The translations under genes were made by a program, and so were the position numbers. A model generated the notes under the pieces. That model searched no databases and was not told the origin of the DNA. It saw only the letters and a program-made list of their open reading frames with translations. From assembly GCA_951640165.1 (NCBI GenBank), contig OX621260.1, forward strand, positions 11,922,001-11,986,000: a stretch of 64,000 bases of DNA, written 5' to 3'. This stretch comes from Pseudoips prasinana (Eukaryota; Arthropoda; Insecta; Lepidoptera; Nolidae). How positions within the stretch are numbered: the first letter of the stretch is position 1; every line of letters starts with the position of its first letter. This document shows, piece by piece, positions 30,625 to 42,800 of this stretch.

Positions 30625-31030
30625 AGATATAAGAATAATCTCATACTGCATACTACCCGTCTCCACAAAATAATTAGTAACTCTTTTATGGGGCAATATT
30701 TAAGATTCTATAACAAACTTCCCAATGATATTAGAGAATTATCTACGAATAAGTTTAAAAGAATTATTAAAGCCAAATTGTGTAGCAGGGCATATTACAA
30801 AATTTCTGATTATTTAAGTGATAAAAGTGCTTGGGATTTATTTGTTCTGAGTCAACACACGTGATTGTAATTAATCTTAAGTATATTTTATTTTAAAAAA
30901 GGATTCCTACTGAGTTTTCTGGCAGTGTTTCTCAGTAGCTGCCACGTCATGCACTGCACGGTAGGGTAAAAAAATATGACAATTCCACATAAATGTATTT
31001 TTTTTACGGAATAAATGATTTTGACTTTGA
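30625..31030 (+). pseudogene. LINE C-terminus with its 3' UTR and TTTGAC-type tail
   Basis: The frame is open from 30625 to TGA at 30862-30864 and contains FYNKLPNDIREL and SRAYYKISDYLSDKSAW, the usual end of a CR1/Jockey-like polymerase. The UTR reads AAAGGATTCCTACTGAG, CAGTAGCTGCCACG, TTTTACGGAATAAATG and ends in TTTTGACTTTGACTTTGA. The 3' UTR is shared with 25.91 kb. The Helitron sits immediately upstream. Confidence 0.65.
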
Positions 31031-31099
31031 CTTTGAATATCCAACCTAAAACTATTCACAAACCCAGCATTATGATCTCACCAGAGATTTGAATTCTTA

Positions 31100-31667
31100 A
31101 AAAAGTTTTAAGCTGCTACCGTTAAGATTCAGACAAAATGTAGTAAAATATATCTAAAACTGTATAGCTAGATAATTAAACCTATAGATATAATCTATTT
31201 GACTACAACTTAAGCCAGCTAAATAACTATTACAAACTAGCTGTGCCCCGCGGTTTTACCCGCGTTAAGCTTAATAAATAATACATATGTGCATACATAG
31301 ACTCACGACTGTTTCCCAGATGGGTAGGCAGAGACAAAGGATTTCCATTTATCCGTATAATTATAAATTATAGCCTATGTGTTATTCGGATATATAAGCT
31401 ATATATTACTACAAAGTTTCATCAAAATCAGTCCGGTAGTTTTTGCGTGTAAGAAAGAGTTACAAACATACACACTCACACACTCACAAAGTTACGCCTT
31501 TTTTTATTAAAGTAGTTAAATATTATTTCTATAAACATACATACATACACCGTGTAAGTAAATCTCCATGTATTATAATAATTATGTATACTTAAATATA
31601 TGACTACAAACATGCTCTAACTATTTACACGTGCTTTTTTTAAATCTGCGTGAATTAACCCTTTTTA
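31100..31667 (+). mobile_element. LINE 3' end, GTCTACGTGAATAAAAACC family, split by a Helitron and a LINE
   Basis: Pieces at 31120-31236 and 31521-31667 match the 13.3-13.75 kb copy in order (GCTAGATAATTAAACCTATA; CAAACATGCTCTAACTATTT; TCTGCGTGAATTAACCC). A Helitron (31237-31520) lies between them and an RNase H LINE interrupts the tail at 31668. Confidence 0.6.
31237..31520 (-). mobile_element. Non-autonomous Helitron, family B, about 284 bp
   Basis: The minus strand ends GCGGGGCACAGCTAG followed by T, with GCGGGTAAAACCGCG before it, as at 18955. Its 5' end is decayed, so 31520 is approximate. The interior shares TTTCATCAAAATCAGTCCGG with the fragment at 61.1 kb. Confidence 0.65.
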
Positions 31668-33580
31668 GTTCTGTAGCATCAAATACTCCCTTGCCAAACT
31701 TGGAGCGGATCAAACTATTAGTGGCTGGATTGACAACCTCCTAAGGCTGAGAGCTATAAGGTTCACAGTAAACTCCACCACGAGAGGTATCGTGGCAAAA
31801 GGCTGTCCCCAGGGAGGTGTACTCTCACCCCTCTTATGGAACATCGTGGTGGATGATTTACTACGACGCCTTAACCAAAGATGCTACTACACCGTCGGCT
31901 ACGCTGATGACATCACGATTCTGATAAAAGGCAACTCAGAAAACATGATTTGTAACCGCATGCAATCTGCCTTCAAAATCGTAGAACAATGGTGCGACCA
32001 AAACGAATTAACGGTCAATCCAAAGAAAACAGAAATGGTCCTATTCACAAACAAGAGAAAACCAAACTCTATGGACCTACCAATATTGTTTGGCACTAAA
32101 CTGAGCCTCTCATCGGAGGTCAAATACCTAGGCTTAACTCTCGATAGTAAGCTCAACTGGAATAGACACATAGAGGTGAAAACCGACAAAGCCCGCTCAG
32201 TCTTCTGGCAATGCAGAAGACTCATAGGGAAGAAATGGGGTTTGAAACCCTCCATAACCCTATGGCTTTACAAAATGATAATACGCCCAATGATAACATA
32301 TGGCGCCGTTGTATGGTGGCCCAGAACCCAAACAGGCACCGCAAGGGCCAAACTACAAAGCCTCTAACGACTAGCATGCCTAGCAACGACAGGAAGCATG
32401 AGAACTACTTCCACCGCGGCCCTTGAGGCCTTACTAAACCTCAGACCGTTGCACCTAGTAGTTCAACATGAGGCCGCGGTTACAGCCATAAGGCTTAACA
32501 AAGCTGGGTTGTGGAAGCAAAATAACAGGGAAACGCATACGCGCCTCATGGATGACATACAGAAGACGCTCCCAATGATTGACGCGACATGTGATATAAT
32601 CCCAAAAACTTTCGTTTTTGATAAAAACTACGCAATCGAACTTCAATAAGAAGCCAAGGACAGTTCCGGTATCCACGAAGTTAGGATATACACGGATGGA
32701 TCTAAAACAAATAAAGGCACAGGAGCCGGCGTCTTCTCTAGTGACCTAAACATCAATATATCGACTACTCTAGGAAGCCTAAACTCTATTTTCCAAGCGG
32801 AATGCGTGGGAATAATTAGAGCTGCAACAGCAGTCAAGTCTAGAATGGTGCGCGGGAAATCCATACGCATTATCTCAGACAGTGCTTCTGTACTCCAGGC
32901 TTTAAAGAGCAACAACTTCAACAGCGGTCTCATCATGGAGTGCCATTGTGCACTCGAAAACATAGCATCTGACAACAAAGTTACACTACAGTGGATCCGG
33001 GGCCATAGCGGCTCTCTGGGTAATGACACTGCGGACCAGCTGGCAAGAAAGGGCTCAGAAACGAGGATAGTGGGACCAGAACCTCTAGTACCCATACCCT
33101 TTAACCAACTGAAAACATGGCTTAGTGAAAAAACCACGCAGCAACATGAAAAAGAGTGGATGGATCTAGAATCATGCAGACAGACTAAGGAAGTTCTACC
33201 ATCTCTGAACAAACGTCTATCACGCAGTCTACTACATCTGAACAGAAAAGATTTGCGCATGGTGATAGGCATAATCACCGGACACTGCACACTAAACAAA
33301 CACCTCTTCAAGATTGGCGTCACAGACAGCCCCTTGTGCAGAGGATGCATTGAATCTGAAGAAACACCGGCACACGTACTGCTACACTGCAATAGCTTTG
33401 CCAGCCAACGGGCAAAGTTCCTAAACGATCCGAAGACACTGCAGGAAGTACTCAAGCCAAGCTTTCGAGGCCTCTTGGACTTCTGGATGGAACTAAAATG
33501 GTTTGAGTAGCCAAATAAGTTCACGTACAATGGCCCAATTAGGAGGCTAAGTGCGAAAACCAATCGCCCAACTAACTAAC
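31668..33580 (+). mobile_element. 5'-truncated RNase H-bearing LINE with 12-bp target duplication
   Basis: TAACCCTTTTTA occurs at 31656-31667 and again at 33581-33592, an exact 12-bp duplication that fixes both ends. The insert starts mid-polymerase and ends in an (ACTA)n tail (CCAACTAACTAACTAAC). 5' truncation by target-primed reverse transcription explains the layout. Confidence 0.85.
31669..33510 (+). pseudogene. LINE polymerase: reverse transcriptase plus RNase H, two stops
   Basis: One frame runs 1842 bases with only two stop codons, TAA at 32365-32367 and TAA at 32647-32649. Each could be a single substitution from CAA or similar. The start is lost. Domains in order: end of reverse transcriptase with KGCPQGGVLSPLLWN (about 31798) and YADDITILI (about 31900), then a thumb region, RNase H from IYTDGSKTNKGTGAG (about 32690) through FQAECVGII, SDSASVLQAL and QWIRGHSGSLGNDTAD, and a C-terminal CRGCIESEETPAHVLLHC zinc knuckle (CCHC type, about 33337-33392). 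An RNase H after the polymerase points to the I/LOA/R1 side of LINEs. No apurinic endonuclease remains. It cannot make a full protein without readthrough. Confidence 0.8.
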
Positions 33581-33614
33581 TAACCCTTTTTATATATTTT
33601 TTTATTCCAAGGGT

Positions 33615-33892
33615 GAAAGCAAATATCGTTGATCTTCTTGTGCAGGAATAACTTCATGTGAGAGAACTACATTTATTAATTGTGTTTTCTTCTGATGAAA
33701 ATTGTGTATACATACTGTAATGTTGTGAGCGGTTTATTGACGTTTATGGGCGTGGAGGCCTATCAAGCAAGTGATTGGCGCCTCTTCATTGACAGCACCA
33801 AGCGAATCATTAAGGCTATCCTATTACATAATGGCAATAAACATAATTCGATCGAATTGCCCACTCTATTTCTTAAAAACAAAAGAATTTAA
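33615..33892 (+). pseudogene. Fragment of a conserved arthropod protein of unknown function
   Basis: The frame from about 33717 reads SGLLTFMGVEAYQASDWRLF, then FIDSTKRIIKAILLHNGNK and a stop at 33890. I recall a similar block (DWRLFIDSSK, then LKAVLLHNGN) in many uncharacterised arthropod proteins of several hundred residues. A frameshift around 33712 separates a short upstream piece (SDENCVY). What the family does is unknown to me; the fragment is probably a decayed retro- or transposon-carried copy. Confidence 0.45.
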
Positions 33893-33894
33893 AT

Positions 33895-35261
33895 TATTGA
33901 TGATGAATTTAAGTCAATAAGAATGTAATAGTTAATAATACTGTCACTTAATTAATATACTGCACTGTTTATTTATGTATATAAAACAATTGGCATGCCT
34001 TATCTTTTCGGTAGAATACAGAGTAAAAATAAGTTTTATCTGTACCATCCTCTGCAATACTTGTATTGAGCAAATAAAAAATTAATTGAATTGAAACGAA
34101 AATTATTATTTTAAAGAAAGGTAAATATTATAACATTAATAGGTGATCTATTTGGACTTAAATATGTTACACGAGTTATTATATTACATATCATCTATGG
34201 TTAGGTTACAGAGTTACACAAAATATCCATCATTTATTTGCCTATGATTAAGAAAACATTGGTCCCTTAAAAATACTTTGGTGATTGGTTTAAGAAATGT
34301 GATAAAAGAACCTTTAGTTCCCCAAGAAAAACGTCATGATTTTACCATTACACATAAACAATAGACGGATGAAAGAGATAGTTAACACTCTAGACAAGAA
34401 TATACTTTGATGCACCTCAAATACATCAATTAATTAAATACTGTACCCATTTTGAGGCATATTTGAACGAACTAGAGCGATTTGTATGGAAATATTTCGT
34501 AGCGGTTATATTTATTTTTATTTACTTATGTAATCATCAATATACACACGAAAAAAAAAATTAAAAATAAAATAACATGTACAAAAATAATTTCAATAGA
34601 TATAAAATTAATTACAACATAGCGTGTGTAGTTTCTAGTATTCTACTAAAATAAATATATAATTACTCATATACTATATGTTCTCTGAAATCCAGATATT
34701 ACATTTGAATTATATAGCATTATTCGCAATGGAAAGCGTTAATCTATCTAATCTCAAAAATGGGATTAACGTAGAGCGCCTATCCCGGATTGGTAGATGG
34801 TGCTGGTTCGAGACCCGTCGGACGATTAAATTGAAGTAATACTTTATGAGGGCGACATCATTCAAATATGTATTTTACTGCCAGATTTTAGTCTTACTAA
34901 CGAAATTCATCTTATTAATAACATTTATGCAAAATCTAACTATATTTTGAAGTATATCACTCACAGTCAAACCGTAAACACGGTTTTGTGGGACTAAAAG
35001 TGTAACTATTTTAATTATTTTTTTGTGACATATTAAATAAATAAATAATAATAATATAATTGATTCTTAAATGGGATTCAACTACTTTCATCGATAGAAA
35101 AATAACAAAAAATTCAACTCGATTTAAATAGCTACGAGTATTTTAGCTATAATAATATGTAGCGCACTTTATGATTAAAACTTTGTTGTGTTAGATTCAT
35201 CATTAAGATTATATTTTTTCTCTCAATTCATTTTGTTATATTCCAGCCTATTAGAATAATA
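33895..35261. other. Long AT-rich interval with no recognised gene
   Basis: A tRNA-SINE-like scrap (GATTGGTAGATGGTGCTGG, then TTCGAGACCCGTCGG) is at 34788-34826. The rest shows no family match or meaningful ORF. Confidence 0.4.
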
Positions 35262-35650
35262 ATATCCTGGGACATTTTTGACACATGGCCATCTGATCCC
35301 AAACTAAGCAGAGCTTGTACTATGGAAACCAGATAACTGATATACTACATATACTATTTTTCTTTTTGTAAATACATACTTTTATAGATAATTTAGACCC
35401 AGACTTAGGACAAACAGACATGTTCATACACACAAATATCTGTCACGGGTGGGAATCGAACCCACGACCGTGAAAGGCAGCGTATTTAACAACCACGCCA
35501 TCAGGCCCATCTGATCCCAAACTAAGCAGAGCTTGTACTATGGAAACCAGATAACTGATATACTACATTTCTTTTATAAATACATACTTATATAGATAAT
35601 TCCACCCAAACTCTGGAGAAACATACGTGTTCATGCACTCAAATAACTAT
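35262..35650 (-). repeat. tRNA-derived SINE, family 2, with a second partial copy in tandem
   Basis: The left copy (35262-35508) ends with a decayed head (GGGCCTGATGGCGTGGTTG on the minus strand; box B GGGTTCGATTCCCACCC). A second body follows at once (35509-35650), again starting ATCTGATCCCAAACTAAGC, but it lacks the head. Confidence 0.7.
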
Positions 35651-35799
35651 TTTGGTTGGCTGTCCCACAAATCCTGGGGTACCGATTATTGTATCTCACA
35701 TGCCCTAACAACTTCACGCTAAAAGATCTGTTGGAAAGACAATTTCTAGATGTATAAAGGTAAAATGAAGACTTATTTCTTATAAGCATTTTTATAATT

Positions 35800-36115
35800 A
35801 GGATTTGCTGTGTGGTGACGGCGGCGAATATCGGAATATCATCACCCCATCCCATCCCGTGGGGGGGCGTAGAAATGGACCAGAGGAAAAATCTACCAGA
35901 GGACGGGCAGCAGCTTCTTTGTGAATACTATGACCATCTTACTGTGATCGTCAACCCGTCTGCCAAGCGTGGCGATTATGGCATATCCCTTCAAGATGAT
36001 TCTTGGCGGAGGCTTTTGCCCAGCTGTGGACTTATTACAGCTATTATGATGATAATCGCAAACCACCACCTATATTTGCAAATAAAGATTATTGTATTGT
36101 ATTGTATTGTAATCA
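35800..36115 (-). repeat. SINE-like dispersed repeat (CTTGGCAGACGGGTTGGC family)
   Basis: Complement of the 17.0 kb copy (CCGTCTGCCAAGCGTGGCG, GGGCAGCAGCTTCTTTGTG). The flank ends in a run of ATTGT units at 36093-36110. Confidence 0.6.
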
Positions 36116-36703
36116 GGTTTTAAACCTTCGGCAACAAAAACTGTGTACGCCAGTGTTATCGATAGAGATCAATTTGCGTTTTTGTGAATCTAAACTCGCT
36201 TCCACGAGTGGTTACGAATACCAATGACTGGACGGAGGACGTGCCAATACTGCCAATATGAAGGCGGTTTGTTGATCTTCACCATAAGAAGTTTAGCAAA
36301 GACAGAGTAACGAATACAAAAATAATAATATTTGATACTCCTTAGTTAATGGGACTAGTCCTTCCTTCTTACCCACCACTGTAAGCCAGGGTCAACAGTA
36401 GCACACAATGAAATGACACTGAGCTGTCAGGCTGAGGCATATCCCTAATCGCTTTAACTGTCCTAGATCCCGCACCGTATTTAATTAGGAAGAAACAAGG
36501 AGGAATTATGAAAAAAGTTTGTTCCACTTCCCTCCAGACCAAAGTGGGAGACAGCGGTATAACGAGGCTATAGCCCCTTTAAGCGAGAGAAGTGCAACTA
36601 GAGAAGCCAGCTACAAAAGCACCAAGGATAAATTTAAAGGACCCTATCAAGTCTTCTGTTATATTTGATTCCAATGGGTATGTAGGTATGGCATAGAGCT
36701 TAA
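36116..36703. other. Unassigned sequence
   Basis: GC-moderate; reads unlike the surrounding AT-rich DNA around 36360-36620 but has no open frame of note. Confidence 0.35.
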
Positions 36704-36900
36704 ATGTTAGCCGAACAACAACCTCTGCTGGACAAAGGCCTCGCCCAAACAAGTTCACAATTACCGGTCTTGCGCTACCTAATTCCAGCAGTTTCCAGCG
36801 GCTCTCACAAGATCATCGGTCCATCTTGTAGGGGGCCTGCCTACGCTGCATCTTCTAGTACATGGACGCCAGTCGAGAACTGTTCTGCCCCAGCGGTAGT
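36704..36900 (-). pseudogene. RTE-type LINE 3' coding fragment
   Basis: Shares CTGCTGGACAAAGGCCT, CAGCAGTTTCCAGCGG, CACAAGATCATCGGTCCATC and TTGTAGGGGGCCTGCC with the better fragment at 37.55-37.9 kb; on the minus strand it is the C-terminal region of the RTE polymerase. Frame broken. Confidence 0.5.
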
Positions 36901-36959
36901 TGTTCTAATATTAGTATATGGTACGCTGCTAAAAATATATATGTCAATGCGTAAGTAAG

Positions 36960-37290
36960 TGTGAATACGTTATTCGTTAATTTGTTAATAATTTGGTGTT
37001 CGCGAATCGCTCTGGGAGACATAGATAAACTATTTTATACTGACGTTTATTGACAAGGTCGAAGTGCCAATTCAAAACACTTTGTATGATAGTGTAATGA
37101 CGTATATTAGGTAGTAAGTTTCGCGAATTATTATATGTATACACAATGCAAATAATGACGTTAGTAACATAGCGTATCCCTATTATGACAAATAGTAAAA
37201 TTAAAGGTACAGAATTTTATTAAAGGACACCATTGCCCAGTGAAGTAGTGAAAGAGTTATGTATTGGTAAACTTATCAAAAAAAAAACTT
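36960..37290. other. AT-rich stretch, nothing recognised
   Basis: Nothing supported. Confidence 0.3.
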
Positions 37291-37313
37291 ATGTGTACTT
37301 ATGTACACGCGTT

Positions 37314-37475
37314 AGAAGTTATACTTCTTAATATACAACTTGAACATAGTTATCAATTTTCATACCACCTAGAACTAACGTCATGCTGTTAAATTTTTTG
37401 GTGTCGGTGTGCGCGCGCATCGTAAAAATTCACTCTCATCATTTTTCTCCATCGCGCCAAAAGAAGTATAACTTC
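37314..37475 (+). mobile_element. GAAGTTATACTTCT foldback MITE, copy 2 (short form)
   Basis: The ends AGAAGTTATACTTCTT and AAGAAGTATAACTTC enclose 160 bp with one GTGCGCGCGCATCG tract. This is the simplest form and probably the parent structure. Confidence 0.7.
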
Positions 37476-37552
37476 AAAAAATCTTTCCGATAAAGATACT
37501 GATGTTTACTATAAATTGTAAAAATCCAAAAAGAAATCTAAGTGTACATCGA

Positions 37553-37905
37553 CATCATCATCATATCAGCCAAAAGAAGTCCACTGCTGGACAAAGATTA
37601 GTACAATGGCCGGTCTTATGATACCCGCATCCAGCAGTTTCCAGCGAGCATCACAAGATCATCGGTCCATCTTGTAGGTGGCTTACCAATGCTGCAGTCT
37701 TCCACTCGAGAACCTTTCTACACCAGCAGCCGTTGGTTCTACGAATTATGTACCCTGCGCACTGCCACTTCAACTTGACAAGACTTCGGGCTATGTCGGT
37801 TACTGTGCTTCGCCTGCAGATTTCAATATTTCTAACAAGTTTCCAAATTGTACAACGCAAAGCCGTCGTTTTGAAAGTTCAAATCACTTGTTATGAGGAA
37901 TAATT
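37553..37905 (-). pseudogene. RTE-type LINE polymerase C-terminus and tail
   Basis: On the minus strand the frame reads TDIARSLVKLKWQCAGYIIR, then RRTNGCWCRKVLEWKTAA, the conserved end of RTE-like LINE polymerases (consensus I know: KLKWxWAGHIARRxDxRW...KVLEWRPR). It is followed by DGPMIL and the 3' tail with CAGTGGACTTCTTTTGGCTG and (TGA)n at 37553-37565. The 5' part is missing. Confidence 0.65.
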
Positions 37906-37911
37906 GATGAA

Positions 37912-38046
37912 CAGACGCCAACACGTTCAACTACCCCAATATGTCAAATTTCTCTTATAGATTTTCAACTTTATCACATAAGAATAAGGTTCACTTTCAA
38001 TTGGGGAAATTTGACAGATTGTGGTAGCTTGATGTGCTGACCTCTG
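37912..38046. mobile_element. Tc1/mariner-like MITE, copy 4
   Basis: CAGACGCCAACACGTTCAAC at the left and a decayed right end (GTGCTGACCTCTG) before TA (38047-38048). The left TA has become AA. Interior matches the other three copies. Confidence 0.75.
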
Positions 38047-38141
38047 TACAATTTGATGATCCGATAAGTACGGTATGCAAATTACATGCACAATCATATT
38101 TTTCCATATTCATATCGATGGTGAATAAGTAAGGGTGATTT

Positions 38142-38452
38142 ACCTCTATAATTTTAAGATCCAACTGATACGGCTGACACGTAATAAAGTATGCAAATTG
38201 GAAAGTCAAAGCCATCATTTTCAAGGTTGTCGAAGAAAGCACAACCGTTTCACAGAATAAGGCCGTTAAAACCCATTTTAATTTAGGTTGGTCATTATAC
38301 AAATTGTTTATAAATTTTCCTTTGTACAATAAAATGCGCTTTGTATAATTAATCCGTGGATAGGTAGGCAAACCTTCTTGATATATTACTTTTACTTCTA
38401 CTACACGAATAACAAAACAAGGCATTATGTAAACTAGACAATTAACGGACAT
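38142..38452 (-). CDS. Possible exon of an unidentified membrane protein
   Basis: The minus-strand frame is open from ATG at 38450-38452 and reads LKWVLTALFCETVVLSSTTL followed by KMMALTFQFAYFITCQP, which looks like one or two membrane segments. At 38142 it meets GAG|GTAAAT, a good splice donor, after LDLKIIE. An acceptor-like TTCGTGTAGTAG lies near 38400, so the true exon may start there instead. No family is recognised; an insect chemoreceptor is one thought but no diagnostic motif supports it. Confidence 0.25.
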
Positions 38453-38639
38453 CGCGGACAGGCAAACAACTAAAAGGCCTTATATTTTGTTTTTATTTCC
38501 TTGGGGAACTCCGTCATGGAAGCCCGTTGCCTTGTGTAGAACAACGAGTTATTTCAGACTCCAACGGTAGTGTTCAACACATTTGGAAGAACACTGGTAA
38601 GTCGATTGGAAAATCTCGGTGCTTTCTATAAGTGATAAA

Positions 38640-39040
38640 ATAAAATAAAAAATAAAAAAGGTTTTTATTCACGTAGACTTTAAGAAAGCGCTTGTAAATA
38701 GTCAGAACATGTTTGTAGTAATATAGTTGTATACATTATTATTTCTAGTAACATAGATATTTAGGTACATATTGTATGAAAACATTTATAAAATTTATTT
38801 TAATAGCAATGATATTTAGCTAGCTCGTATCAAGTTATTGTCAAGAAATTATGTTTTATTATCTAGTTTAATTCTAATATTTTTACTACATATTGTCAAA
38901 GGTTCTGTCTATATTAGTGTATTATTATTATGACGGACCTTGTGTTAATAACGACGGTCGCGCTTTAATGCTACCACCGGATCCAATGCGTCCCAACTGA
39001 GAAGACCCAGCGAAACAAACTCAGTGATGCTGTAGCACCT
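38640..39040 (-). mobile_element. LINE 3' end, GTCTACGTGAATAAAAACC family
   Basis: Complement of the 13.3 kb copy: AAAAAAGGTTTTTATTCACG at the left, CGACGGTCGCGCTTTAATGC, GGATCCAATGCGTCCCAACT and AGAAGACCCAGCGAAACAAA at the right. Confidence 0.65.
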
Positions 39041-39129
39041 CGCAAAGGGAATCAATTTGTTCCTTAACCTTTGTGTTTAACTACAACATGCCACAGACTT
39101 TACTGGAGCCATTTTTTGAGTGCTTAATT

Positions 39130-39340
39130 AACGGGCTGGTTGGCGTGGTTGCTAAATGCTTGCCTTTCACGCCGCAGGTCGTGGGTATGATTCCCACCCA
39201 AGACAGACATTTGTGTGCACGAACTCGTCTGTTTATCCTGAGTCTGAGTGTAATTATCTATATAAATATGTATTTACAAAAGAAAAGTAGTTAATGTATT
39301 ATATCAGTTACCTGGTTTCCGTAGCACAATCCCATGATAT
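39130..39340 (+). repeat. tRNA-derived SINE, family 2
   Basis: Head GGGCTGGTTGGCGTGGTTGC, box B slightly altered (GGGTATGATTCCCACCC), and body to TATCAGTTACCTGGTTTCCG. The 3' end is missing. Confidence 0.65.
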
Positions 39341-39489
39341 TAATAATGTTATTAACTTATAAAACCCATAGCCTCAACAGCATATAGGTACGGGCACTTA
39401 GCTTTACCATCAACATCGCTCTCGCACCCTTTAACTCACTTCCTACGACATGCAGGGTATATCGTAGACCAATTCTTTCCTAAAAAGCC

Positions 39490-39760
39490 TGTCATGATAT
39501 CAGCCGAATTACGTCCACATAAAGACAAAAACCTCCCCAATAGATCTGCAACATGGAATTGTGTCCATCATTTCGAGGGATATGACATAATCGCAACGAT
39601 TGGAAGGTGGGCTGTCGATCTCAATATGATGTTATAATACACAGAGACTGCTAGCAGCCTGTTCATAGAGATGTAAAGCCTCGGATCGACTTCTACGTCC
39701 CCACGGGATGAAATAGGGTGGCGATGTGCGTCTAGTCATAATGAAATAGGGTGGCGGGTG
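39490..39760 (+). repeat. SINE-like dispersed repeat (CTTGGCAGACGGGTTGGC family), strongly diverged
   Basis: CATGATATCAGCCGAATTACG at the left (the RTE-like end), then diverged equivalents of the GACATAATCGCAACGATTGG and GACTTCTACGTCCCCACGGG blocks. Confidence 0.5.
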
Positions 39761-39778
39761 GCACACACCCTGTATTAT

Positions 39779-39811
39779 CTATACATATAATAAAATCGTA
39801 GGAAAGGAAAG
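39779..39811 (+). mobile_element. Helitron family C 5' end, truncated at the Dong-like insertion
   Basis: TCTATACATATAATAAAATC after an A equals the start of the 29275 Helitron, but the similarity stops where the (TTA)n tail of the LINE begins. Confidence 0.5.
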
Positions 39812-42800
39812 TTATTATTATTATTATGTCTTTTATTCCATGTCATTCTTATTTTATACATTTACAAATATATAGTTACAAAAAAATATATTTATAAATA
39901 TAAAAAATAGACATCCAATCGGCAACGGGAGCAGGGTCCATGCTACCGATGGTCAAGGCTCCAGAGAGAGGAACCTCCTCACAATACGCGCCGTCTCCAA
40001 AATAACTGCCTTCTGAACCTGACCCTTGACCCAACTGCCTAACGCGAGCCTCTTAAGGTGATGGTCGAGGCTCTTGGCAATCAAACCATGGGCAGAAACG
40101 ACAATCGGTACAATGATCGCCGAGTCGACGTCCCACATGTCAACAACCTCGCGTGCTAGGTCAAGGTATTTAATTTCCTTGTCTTTTTCAGCTTTCACAA
40201 GGTTGTCATCATGTGGGACAGCAACATCGACGATCACTGCCCGGCGCTCTTGGCGATCCACCATCACAATATCAGGCTTATTGGCAACAATAGTCCTATC
40301 TGTGATGATGGATCTGTCCCAGTACAATGTGACACGGCCATTCTCCAGTATTGTCTCTGGAACGTATCTGTAGTACGGCACCTCCGACGTCACAAGGTTG
40401 TACCGCAGAGCAAGTTGCTGATGGATTATCCTGGCTACTTGATTGTGCCTGTGCAAATACTCACCATTAGCAAGACGGGAGCAACCAGAAATTATATGTC
40501 TGAGGGATTTCCCAGGGCGGTGACATGCCCGACAAATGTCAACAGTACCATCCCTCAGTATAAATCTCCGGTAGTTATTCGTCATTACTACTTCGTCAGT
40601 AATTGCACAGACAAAACCCTCGGTTTCCGCAAAAAGGTCACCGAACCGTAGCCAGGCTACTGATGCTGTTAAGTCTACATCTGGCCCGTGCAGGGCCTTG
40701 TAAAATCTGCCATGAAGTTCCTTGCTCTGCCATACCTCCTTGCGGTCACTGGTACTAAGTACCGCAGGTTGACGCCAGTTAGTTTTGGCTAAGGATAGAG
40801 CGGTGAATCCATTGTCCACGGCGATCACGTCCGCATGCATACCCACACTATTATGTAGGAAATAGTTTCTAAGATTATACAGCTTACGGTTATGCAGAGT
40901 TTTAGCATTTAAAAAGCCACGACCACCACATTTCCGTGGGATGTACAATCTCATCACAGAAGAGCGGGGGTGATGCATCCGATGTGATGTCAGCCGCATT
41001 CGGACTGTTCGGTCCAGGGCGTCTAGCTCAGTTTGAGTCCACTTGAGTATTCCAAAGGAGTACAACAAGACTGGCATGACCCAGCCATTGTAAGCACGCA
41101 CCTTGTTCCCTCCCGACAAAAGGCTTTTCAGCACTTTTGTCAAGCGGCCCAAGAAGCGCCCCCGCAATGACTCCTTCATGTCAGCCTCTTTGATGCCTAA
41201 TGCCTGTGACATACCCAAGTACTTGTAGGTTTCGGTTGCAGAGAGGGTTACTAAGTTATTGGAAGCTGAGAGTTGGGTGCTCTCAGATTCCACTATCTTC
41301 CCTCGTTTTGCATGCATGACTGCACATTTGTCAATACCAAACTCCATTCTGATAGAGTTACTGAAGTTTTCTGTGAGCTTCAGTAACGCTGACAAGTGAA
41401 GATTGCTAGAGGCAAATAACTTTAAGTCATCCATGTAAAGGAGGTGTGATATTACTTGTCCTCCTCTCCGCAGTCGATAACCTAACCCAGAATCCTCTAG
41501 TAGTGTGCTCAGAGGGTTCAGAGCCAGGCAAAACCACAATGGGCTCAAACTGTCGCCCTGAAAGATTTCCCGTTCTATCCTTATAGGCTCACCGTTCCCC
41601 AAGCTCTGGCGAGATCCTGGATAAAGAAGGACCGTACTCCACTGCTCCATACATGTCCTCAGGAAGGTACGTAAAATTGTATTTATTTTATACAATTCTA
41701 GCACTCTCATAAGCCAAGTATGGGGCACGGAGTCATAGGCCTTCTTGTAATCTATCCAGCATGTCGACAGATCTTTTCGGTTTCGGCGTGCCTGCTGGCA
41801 AATGGCCGTGTCAATAAGAAGCAATTCCTTAGTACCGCGGGACCCATTCCTACATCCATTTTGAGCTGTAGATATAATTGCATTTCGGTCAATGTGATTG
41901 CAGATTTTGGTTTTTAGTATTGATGTTAAAATTTTGTACATGGTTGGAAGACATGTAATTGGTCTATAGTTCTTGGGTTCCGCGGTACTACCTGACTTAT
42001 GGATCAAGTGGGTTACACCTGTGGTCATAAATTGTGGGAGCGAACCTGACTCTAAAGCCGACTGGAATTTGATAGCCAAATATTCGTGCGAGCTACGTAG
42101 CCATTTTAACCAAAAATTGTGCAGTCCATCTGGCCCTGGAGATTTCCAGTTAGACAAACGGTAGACTGCACTAGCTACGTCGTCGGGTGTGATAGAAGTA
42201 CTATTCATTTCTTCAATAGGCTCACACACACGTTTAACGACCCCCATCCAATCGCCCTCGGAGTGAGCGATGGGTACCGACCAGATATTACGCCAGAAAG
42301 ATATCATGGCGTCACTATCTGGTCGGGGCCCATCGCCGTTAGTCCGTTGTTCAGTCTGCTCCCACAATTTATATACCCATCTCTGGTCCTTTTGGAATTT
42401 GTGGTTTTGGGAATATCGATCCACGCGTTTTTTATATCTCCGAATACGACTAGCCCATGCATAAATTTTTTGTTTATAGAAATCTATGCGCTCTGTAACA
42501 TGTGATATATAATCGCGGGGACTGATATCAGTCCCCATAAACACCTTCTTTACAAAGCGCATGACTCGAGGACGGGTGTTACCCTCTTGAAAGGATCGAA
42601 GCTTGTCAATGAGCACCCTAGCCTCACGGATACGCCGTTTAATCCTGCACTGCCAGGTCGGTACAGCAGATCTCGGTCGTGTAGCTCCGTCATAATCAGG
42701 GAACTTGACACGTGCTACACGACATGCGGTAATAGCCCCGCAATACAGGAGAGAATGCATATCCGTTAGGTCTTCACTAGTGGCAAAGTATTCCGTCATT

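Noticed and set aside
32643..33563. 306-aa minus-strand frame
   Set aside because: Antisense of the RNase H region of the plus-strand LINE, whose RNase H and zinc-knuckle motifs are unmistakable.
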